Assembly: GCF_901875555.1 (NCBI RefSeq)
Contig: NZ_CABFMD010000008.1
Location: 1-38,256, forward strand
Source: Streptococcus parasanguinis
GTDB lineage: Bacteria > Bacillota > Bacilli > Lactobacillales > Streptococcaceae
Reading direction: 5' to 3'
Length of the DNA: 38,256 bases
This document shows, piece by piece, positions 33,504 to 38,256 of this stretch. The notes under the pieces are model-generated. The model made no database searches, was not told the origin of the DNA, and was given only the letters and a program-made list of their open reading frames with translations. Each line of letters opens with the position of its first letter. The first letter of the stretch is position 1. Position numbers and translations under genes: made by a program.

Positions 33504-33522
33504 CATTCATATAGGAGAAATC

Positions 33523-33969
33523 ATGAACAAAACTACATTCATGGCTAAACCAGGCCAAGTAGAACGCAAATGGTACGTTGTTGACGCAACTGATGTACCT
33601 CTTGGACGCCTTTCAGCAGTTGTTGCTAGCGTGCTTCGCGGAAAAAACAAACCAACATTCACACCTCACACTGATACAGGTGACTTCGTAATCGTTATCA
33701 ATGCTGAAAAAGTTAAATTGACTGGTAAAAAAGCAACTGATAAGATCTACTACACTCACTCAAACCACCCAGGTGGATTGAAATCAATCTCTGCTGGTGA
33801 ACTTCGTTCTAAAAATGCAGTACGTTTGATCGAGAAATCAGTTAAAGGTATGCTTCCACACAATACTCTTGGCCGCGCTCAAGGTATGAAATTGAAAGTA
33901 TTCGTTGGAGCTGAGCACACTCACGCTGCACAACAACCAGAAGTTCTTGATATTTCAGGACTTATCTAA
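33523..33969 (+). CDS. rplM: 50S ribosomal protein L13
   Basis: 148 residues, normal length. L13 is an early assembly protein of the large subunit. Family blocks include [25 protein letters not shown] and [13 protein letters not shown]. It is the first gene of the conserved rplM-rpsI operon, likely autoregulated through the leader upstream. Codon use is strongly biased toward preferred codons. Confidence 0.98.
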   Translation: MNKTTFMAKPGQVERKWYVVDATDVPLGRLSAVVASVLRGKNKPTFTPHTDTGDFVIVINAEKVKLTGKKATDKIYYTHSNHPGGLKSISAGELRSKNAVRLIEKSVKGMLPHNTLGRAQGMKLKVFVGAEHTHAAQQPEVLDISGLI

Positions 33970-33987
33970 GGAAAGGAACAATAAAGT

Positions 33988-34380
33988 ATGTCACAAGCAC
34001 AATATGCAGGTACTGGACGTCGTAAAAACGCTGTTGCACGCGTTCGCCTTGTTCCAGGAACTGGTAAAATCACTGTTAACAAAAAAGATGTTGAAGAGTA
34101 CATCCCACACGCTGACCTTCGTCTTGTAATCAACCAACCATTTGCAGTTACTTCAACTGTAGGTTCATACGACGTTTTCGTTAACGTTGTAGGTGGTGGA
34201 TACGCTGGTCAAGCAGGAGCTATCCGTCACGGTATCGCTCGTGCCCTTCTTCAAGTAGACCCAGACTTCCGCGATTCATTGAAACGCGCAGGACTTCTTA
34301 CACGTGACTCACGTAAAGTTGAACGTAAGAAACCAGGTCTTAAGAAAGCACGTAAAGCATCACAATTTAGTAAACGTTAA
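33988..34380 (+). CDS. rpsI: 30S ribosomal protein S9
   Basis: 130 residues, complete. The C-terminal tail [11 protein letters not shown] reaches the P-site tRNA anticodon stem on the small subunit. The start has AAGGAA upstream. The last 42 bases (34339-34380) occur again at 38015-38056 with one synonymous change. The 3' end seen here thus appears to come from an inserted element, which kept the protein sequence intact. Confidence 0.98.
   Translation: MSQAQYAGTGRRKNAVARVRLVPGTGKITVNKKDVEEYIPHADLRLVINQPFAVTSTVGSYDVFVNVVGGGYAGQAGAIRHGIARALLQVDPDFRDSLKRAGLLTRDSRKVERKKPGLKKARKASQFSKR
34339..34380 (+). repeat. attL-like copy of the rpsI 3' end
   Basis: 42 bp, matching 38015-38056 except GCA versus GCT in an alanine codon. 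Similarity stops at the stop codon, as expected for an attachment-site core at the 3' end of a gene. Confidence 0.8.
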
Positions 34381-34399
34381 AACTTATTTACACTTATTG

Positions 34400-34436
34400 A
34401 AAGCATTTCGTATCAAAAATACGGGATGCTTTTTTT
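34400..34436 (+). terminator. rplM-rpsI operon terminator
   Basis: AAAGCATTTCGTAT/ATACGGGATGCTTT (two G-T pairs), loop CAAAA and seven T residues. Confidence 0.9.
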
Positions 34437-34456
34437 GGGCTTGATTTTACAAATTG

Positions 34457-34804
34457 GGTTTTGAAGGACACCATGGACCTATTTTCAAGTTGATAACGAC
34501 TACAAATTTGTTCTGGAGACCATGAAGATTGTAATCGTTCTTCAATTTCCTATTTCAATTCAGGAGTCCAACTCGATTTTCTTCACTTCTGCTTAGCCAG
34601 TTTCTCATAGTGTGTTTGGACTGCTTGTGCAGAGTATGTGTCATTACAAGGCCTTAATCCTTTTGAAAGGGTTGATTTGTGAATGCCTAATTTTCTCGCT
34701 ATTTGGATTGGTTTGAGGCCTAATTCGAGGTAAGTTTCTATCTTAATTTGTTCAGTTCTGGTAAGGTGGTGGTAGCTCGTAGAATTTTCCTGTGTTTTGG
34801 TCAG
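34457..34804 (-). pseudogene. IS30-family transposase remnant
   Basis: On the minus strand the frame encodes an IS30 N-terminal HTH (SYHHLTRTEQIKIETYLELG, then PIQIARKLGIHKSTLSK) and ends at a stop at 34583. In a shifted frame, after an internal TAG, the similarity resumes with SSWSPEQICSRYQLENR and SMVSFKT, typical of the segment before the catalytic DDE core. The core itself is missing. So the gene has a frameshift, a nonsense codon and a 3' truncation. No intact terminal repeats were found. Confidence 0.75.
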
Positions 34805-34859
34805 TGTGGTTACTTACAGTTTACACGAGGTTGAATTCTATGAGTTTTTCGAGCATTAT

Positions 34860-34890
34860 ATTTTACAACTTATCACTACTGATGTAAAAT
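34860..34890. promoter_or_regulatory. Inverted repeat upstream of the redox operon
   Basis: ATTTTACA and TGTAAAAT, perfect 8-bp arms 15 bases apart, 58 bases before the SnoaL-like start. It may be an operator. An ACTTATTTTACA-like motif also occurs at 34883-34894 (inverted) and 37746-37757. Confidence 0.4.
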
Positions 34891-34947
34891 AAGTCAAGGT
34901 TGAGGATGAACTTCTCAATCAAAAAATATTTTTAGAGGTGAATAACG

Positions 34948-35322
34948 ATGTCAACTCTTAAAGAACAAGCTATTAACTATCTTAACGCAGTATTTAACGA
35001 AAAAGATCTTAAAAAAGTTGAAACTTTTTGGAAAGACGATATGATCCAACACAACCCAAGCATGCCAAATGGTTTAGATGTCCTTCGTGGATTTATCACA
35101 TCAGAAGACAATCAAATTTCTTATGAGCCAGGTATTGCTATGGAAGAAGGTAATATCGTTGCAGTGCATGGTCGCTATTCAAACTGGTTTGGAAAAACAA
35201 TGATTGCGGTTGATTATTTCCGTGTTGAAGATGGAAAATTTATTGAACATTGGGATGTCATGCAAGAAGAGGTTCCAGCTAGCGAAGCAGTGAATGGCAA
35301 TGCCATGTTTCCAATTAAGTAA
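34948..35322 (+). CDS. SnoaL-like / NTF2-fold protein
   Basis: 124 residues fitting the SnoaL-like NTF2 superfamily: an N-terminal helix (LKEQAINYLNAVFNEKDLKKVETFW), DDMIQHNPSMPNG with a His-Asn pocket pair, and a C-terminal FRVEDGKFIEHWDVMQ strand pair. Proteins of this type bind or isomerise small hydrophobic molecules; the substrate is unknown. AGAGGTG precedes the start. It is the first gene of an operon with MoaF-like, F420-reductase-like and NmrA-like genes, which suggests handling of quinones or other electrophiles. Confidence 0.82.
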   Translation: MSTLKEQAINYLNAVFNEKDLKKVETFWKDDMIQHNPSMPNGLDVLRGFITSEDNQISYEPGIAMEEGNIVAVHGRYSNWFGKTMIAVDYFRVEDGKFIEHWDVMQEEVPASEAVNGNAMFPIK

Positions 35323-35341
35323 TGAAAGGGAGTAAAAGCAG

Positions 35342-35662
35342 ATGAAACTTTAAGGTAGAACAGCTGTAGTACGTTTTGAAACAGGGTTTCAATTTCAATT
35401 AGAATACTTGGCAGACAATAAGATGACTTGGACTAGCCTTGCTGAAGATGGCTTGGGAAGTGAGACAGATAGGATTTATACAAAGGAATTGACAGATGAC
35501 CTTATCAGTGTTAGCTGGATTGAATCAACTGGAAATTCTATCACACATCATATCAATCTTGTAGAAGGGACAGTTTGGGCGTTCATGTCTTGGAATGATC
35601 CAGAAGCCTTTGGACAACGACAAACATTGACGCATTCAGGCACATTTGAATTTATTAAATAG
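35342..35662 (+). pseudogene. MoaF-like gene with a stop at codon 4
   Basis: ATG 35342, with GGGAG upstream, reads MKL then TAA. The frame continues without a stop for 102 codons (GRTAVVRFETGFQFQLEYLADNKMTWTSL in shorter blocks, through SWIESTGNSITHHINL to GTFEFIK). The protein resembles the lipocalin-like MoaF family and the second copy at 36288. A single C-to-T change (CAA to TAA) would explain it. The remaining frame from TTG 35408 lacks the N-terminal strands and a good ribosome site, so function is probably lost. It is followed closely by the F420-reductase-like gene. Confidence 0.8.
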
Positions 35663-35672
35663 GAGAAATACA

Positions 35673-36248
35673 ATGGCACAAATCACAATTTTTGGACAAG
35701 GAAATATGGGACAGGCAATTGCTAGTCGTTTTGAAAAAGCTGGCAATACAGTTAATTTCATTACAAAAGACCAAGAAGCAGCTTCTTTTGGGGAGATTGT
35801 TGTCTTGGCAGTCCCTTATGGGGCAATTGAGGGCATTCTTTCAACTTATGCTAGCCAATTGGTAGGAAAAATTATAATTGATATTAGCAATCCAGTTAAT
35901 TTTGATACCTTTGATGACCTAGTAGTTCCAGCTGATTCTTCAGCGGCTGCACTGATTCAAGAAAAATTGCCAACTAGTTTTGTTGTGAAAGGATTTAACA
36001 CGACCTTTGGAGCAAGCTTAGCGACAGGAAAAGTAGCAGATCAAGCTATTACGACGGTTTTACTAGCCTCAGATCACGCTGATGCCAAGGCAAAAATTGA
36101 AGAAGTTTTGTCTGGCAGTGACCTTCGTGTCAAAGATGCAGGTAGTTTGAAACGCGCTCGTGAATTGGAAGCAATGGGTTTCCTACAAATCAGCTTAGCG
36201 GCTCGTGAACAAATCACCTGGACTGGTGGTTTCGCTATCTTAAACTAA
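35673..36248 (+). CDS. NADPH-dependent F420 reductase-like NAD(P)-binding protein
   Basis: 191 residues from ATG 35673 (AGGAG upstream). A Rossmann fold with FGQGNMGQAIASRFEKAG (about 6-23) as the dinucleotide-binding loop, then VVLAVPYGAI and IIDISNPVNF. The fold belongs to the F420-dependent NADP reductase family. Streptococci are not known to make F420, so a different acceptor such as a flavin or quinone is likely. VVKGFNTTFGASLATGK is a conserved family block. It is in the middle of the redox operon. Confidence 0.85.
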   Translation: MAQITIFGQGNMGQAIASRFEKAGNTVNFITKDQEAASFGEIVVLAVPYGAIEGILSTYASQLVGKIIIDISNPVNFDTFDDLVVPADSSAAALIQEKLPTSFVVKGFNTTFGASLATGKVADQAITTVLLASDHADAKAKIEEVLSGSDLRVKDAGSLKRARELEAMGFLQISLAAREQITWTGGFAILN

Positions 36249-36287
36249 TTAAATAATAAACACAATTAAACTAAAAGGAGAATGATT

Positions 36288-36611
36288 ATGGCAAACACAT
36301 TTCCACCTATCGGACACACATACAAAGCACAATTTGGCGACCTAGCTTATCATCTCAAATTTGATGTAGATGGTAAAACAATGACTTTTTCAAGCGTCGG
36401 TGATGCAGCACCTGTTGCTGAAGCGGTTGTGACTGTTACTTATACAGCAACAGAAGTTGCAGACAAGGTCTTCATGGTTACTTGGTCAGAGCCAGACGGT
36501 TCTACCGTTACTCACGTAGAAGATTTCAACCAAGACATTGTCTATACCAACATTACTCTACCAGATAATCAGTTCCTTAACTACAAAGGAACCTTTACAA
36601 AATTAAGCTAA
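36288..36611 (+). CDS. MoaF-like lipocalin-fold protein
   Basis: 107 residues from ATG 36288, which has AAGGAG at seven-base spacing; the ATG two codons earlier is too close to it. The pattern GHTYKAQFGDLAYHLKFDVDGKTMTF and VTWSEPDGSTVTHVEDF fits the MoaF-like family. These are small beta-barrels whose name comes from a molybdenum-cofactor gene but whose role here is unknown. No molybdenum cofactor genes are in the window. It is intact, unlike its paralogue at 35342, so it may supply the function for the operon. Confidence 0.78.
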   Translation: MANTFPPIGHTYKAQFGDLAYHLKFDVDGKTMTFSSVGDAAPVAEAVVTVTYTATEVADKVFMVTWSEPDGSTVTHVEDFNQDIVYTNITLPDNQFLNYKGTFTKLS

Positions 36612-36624
36612 TAGGAAGAATACA

Positions 36625-37479
36625 ATGACTACGCTAATCACAGGCGTTACAGGTGGACTCGGTGCTGCCATCTTGGAAAACCTTTCGAAATCTGTACCAG
36701 CTTCAGACATTGCCGTTTTGGTCCGTTCTGCAGAAAAAGGACAAGTGTTTAAGGAAGCAGGCTATGATGTGCGGATTGGAGACTACTCTGATCAGTCAGT
36801 CTTAGAAAATGCCTTTGCTGAGATTGAGACACTGATGTTTGTTTCTGGTGCCCCAGGTCAAGCCACCCCTCGTGAAGTACAGCATCAAAATGTTATCGCT
36901 GCAGCCAAGATGGCTGGCGTCAAAAACATTGTCTACACCAGTATAACCCGTGCGGATACTTCCACAGCGGTTCTAGCCCCTGACCACAAGGCCACTGAAA
37001 TTGCCCTCCAGACTTCTGGTCTCAATGTCAAGGTCCTGCGCAACAACTGGTACGTAGAAAATGAAATAGAAACTGTTCGTGCAGCTCTCGCCGGTCAGCC
37101 CTTTGTCCACGCTGGTGGAAAAGGCAAGGTTGGTTGGGCAGCTCGCCGTGACTACGCTGAAGCGGCAGTGCATGCACTAACGCAAGACTTTGACGGCTAC
37201 CAAGTCTATGAATTGGCTGGAAAAGCTGTGACCTATGCTGACTTTGCTAAGGCTGCTCAGGCAGCGACTGGTAAAGACTTCCAAGTCCTCTCCGTTAGCC
37301 TCGAAGACTACCAAAAAGGCTTGGCTAAAGCTGGACTTCCTAAGGAAGCTATCTTTGTCCTCTCAGCCATCCAAGCAGACATCGCAGATGGTCAATTGGA
37401 TATTGCTGACAGCGACTTGGAAAACCTGCTCGGTCGCCCACAAACTGACCTAGTAACTGCCATTAAAGAATTGCTATAA
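36625..37479 (+). CDS. NmrA/QorB-type NAD(P)H quinone oxidoreductase-like protein
   Basis: 284 residues. The N-terminal Rossmann motif ITGVTGGLGAAIL (5-17) is atypical-SDR-like. VSGAPGQATPREVQHQNVIAAAKMAGVKNIVYTSITRAD and LRNNWYVEN are typical of the NmrA/QorB family, whose QorB members reduce quinones with NADPH. The catalytic Tyr-X3-Lys of classical SDRs is absent, as in NmrA proteins. The start has AGGAAG upstream. It is the last gene of the operon, with a strong terminator after it. Confidence 0.87.
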   Translation: MTTLITGVTGGLGAAILENLSKSVPASDIAVLVRSAEKGQVFKEAGYDVRIGDYSDQSVLENAFAEIETLMFVSGAPGQATPREVQHQNVIAAAKMAGVKNIVYTSITRADTSTAVLAPDHKATEIALQTSGLNVKVLRNNWYVENEIETVRAALAGQPFVHAGGKGKVGWAARRDYAEAAVHALTQDFDGYQVYELAGKAVTYADFAKAAQAATGKDFQVLSVSLEDYQKGLAKAGLPKEAIFVLSAIQADIADGQLDIADSDLENLLGRPQTDLVTAIKELL

Positions 37480-37512
37480 AAGTCAAGACAGACTTGCGTC
37501 TGTCTCAGAATG

Positions 37513-37546
37513 AAGACAAACATCGATTTTGATGTTTGTCTTTTTT
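37513..37546 (+). terminator. Terminator of the redox operon
   Basis: AAGACAAACATC/GATGTTTGTCTT with loop GATTTT and six T residues. Confidence 0.93.
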
Positions 37547-38014
37547 ATATGGCTCTTTGTCAAATAGTGTTGATGAAGAAATTTAGGAAGAGTTTGGGAC
37601 AAAAAGATTTCAATTTTTAAAATTCTTAATTATTAAGCCCTTCAAATCTATAATTAAAAGTAAACTGTGTCATAGGAATAAATCTCTTTCTAGTAATGTT
37701 TTGCAACTCTACTATAATGGATTTATTCCTTTTTGTGTTTACACAACTTATTTTACACTACCTAAAAGATTGATTTAAAGTATAATTTTTCAATCGATTA
37801 GATGTTGTTTTATCTCTACCTATTTTTCTAAAATGGAGAAAATCTGATATAATAAGCTTTGTAGGTGTATTATTTTAATGCTTACGGACCTAAACTATTT
37901 CCCCTATTTATAATCTATTGATTCACATTTTATGAAATTAATCAGTAGATATCGTTCTGAAAAGCCTTGATAATACGCCATTTTTAGTCCAACTGAAACC
38001 CATACTTTCCAAAC
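37547..38014. other. AT-rich right part of the island without genes
   Basis: No coding frame is supported. A degraded copy of the modular-repeat hairpin (AGAGTTTGGGACAAAAAG) is at about 37589-37606. An 11-bp inverted repeat AGGAATAAATC/GATTTATTCCT (37674-37684 with 37720-37730) is followed by TTTTTG. A motif AACTTATTTTACACT at 37745-37759 resembles AACTTATTTACACT right after rpsI (34381-34394). Confidence 0.5.
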
Positions 38015-38056
38015 CTTAAGAAAGCTCGTAAAGCATCACAATTTAGTAAACGTTAA
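38015..38056 (+). repeat. attR-like displaced copy of the rpsI 3' end
   Basis: Encodes [13 protein letters not shown] and a stop, identical in protein to the rpsI end, without the rest of the gene. It is followed by its own terminator, consistent with the original rpsI tail being pushed away by an insertion. Confidence 0.82.
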
Positions 38057-38080
38057 TTCGAGAGAATGACTATACTTGCA

Positions 38081-38110
38081 AAGAGCACCTTTCGGGGTGT
38101 TCTTTTTTTG
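38081..38110 (+). terminator. Terminator after the displaced rpsI end
   Basis: AAGAGCACC/GGTGTTCTT stem with a T-run. It is probably the original rpsI terminator. Confidence 0.85.
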
Positions 38111-38180
38111 ACATCTTTTGGATTGATAATTAGAAATCTCGTTGAAGGGTATTAGGTAAATGAAAAGATTAATCGATAAT

Positions 38181-38256
38181 TGAACTGCACCCCAAAAGTT
38201 AGACAGAAAAATCTAACTTTTGGGGTGTTTTTATTATGAAATTAACTTATAAAGAT
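38181..38256 (+). mobile_element. Left end of an IS3-family insertion sequence with orfA start
   Basis: The terminal repeat begins TGAACTGCACC and runs to about 38205. ACCCCAAAAGTTAGA (38189-38203) folds back on its complement (38212-38226). ATG 38236 then starts MKLTYKD, the usual beginning of an IS3-group (IS150-like) orfA, cut by the window end. The element points in the same direction as the one ending at 77. Confidence 0.8.

Larger units (their letters stand above)
34381..38014. mobile_element. Putative integrated island in the rpsI 3' end
   Basis: About 3.63 kb lies between the two copies of the rpsI end. Content: an IS30-family remnant, a five-gene redox/detoxification-like operon and about 530 bases of AT-rich DNA. 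No integrase, relaxase or excisionase frame is visible, so it would be a deletion remnant or a trans-mobilisable element. Integration is inferred from the direct repeat and the second terminator beyond it. Confidence 0.55.

Overview
The window is a piece of a Streptococcus chromosome, most likely an oral mitis/sanguinis/parasanguinis-type species. The basis is close protein similarity, from memory, to pneumococcal Def, PNPase, CysS and MrnC; the gene pairs rplM-rpsI and msmK-GH13; LPSTG surface proteins; and BOX-like intergenic repeats. Both ends of the window lie in an IS3-family insertion sequence in the same orientation (right end at about 1-77, left end from 38181). The stretch may therefore be an assembly contig broken at two IS copies, or a segment between two direct IS copies.

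Layout. 1-1440: IS end, a truncated small membrane ORF and a multi-pass membrane protein. 1446-6110: peptide deformylase, a Crp/Fnr-type regulator divergent from two tandem paralogous MFS exporters, and an RsuA-type pseudouridine synthase. 6111-10860: a Cna-type LPXTG adhesin, rpsO with its leader, and a repeat-rich zone into which a cadD cadmium-resistance gene is embedded. Two copies of a modular repeat (6121-6404 and 10558-10735) bracket this block. 10854-14213: DUF4649 protein and thioredoxin, then DUF2785 protein and oligoendopeptidase F on the minus strand. 14214-20490: a coiled-coil membrane protein, a large SEC10/PgrA-type LPXTG protein and two lipoproteins with the same mature N-terminus. 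20500-27109: a structured leader, then pnp, cysE, a GNAT gene, cysS, mrnC and a PucR-type HTH gene, closely packed. 27234-30098: msmK and a GH13 alpha-glucosidase. 30189-33370: an aromatic-acid-exporter-like protein (minus), then rlmB, a nonsense-disrupted NYN/YacP gene and a DegV/FakB protein. 33384-34436: the L13 leader, rplM and rpsI.

The most notable structure is at the right end. The last 42 bp of rpsI recur at 38015-38056 with one synonymous change, followed by a second terminator. Such a repeat is the usual footprint of site-specific integration into the 3' end of a conserved gene. The 3.7 kb between the copies holds an IS30-family transposase remnant and a compact operon of SnoaL-like, MoaF-like (two copies, one with a stop at codon 4), F420-reductase-like and NmrA/QorB-like genes. 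No integrase is visible, so this looks like a decayed or reduced island that kept a possible redox or electrophile-detoxification cassette.

Other signals: a cadD gene whose 3' end runs into repeat DNA, with a short Cys-rich upstream ORF; a structured pnp leader; overlapping alternative stems in the rpsO leader; a 5-4-5 palindrome between the Crp/Fnr regulator and the MFS pair; a probable leaderless rlmB transcript; and two perfect inverted repeats upstream of the coiled-coil membrane protein.
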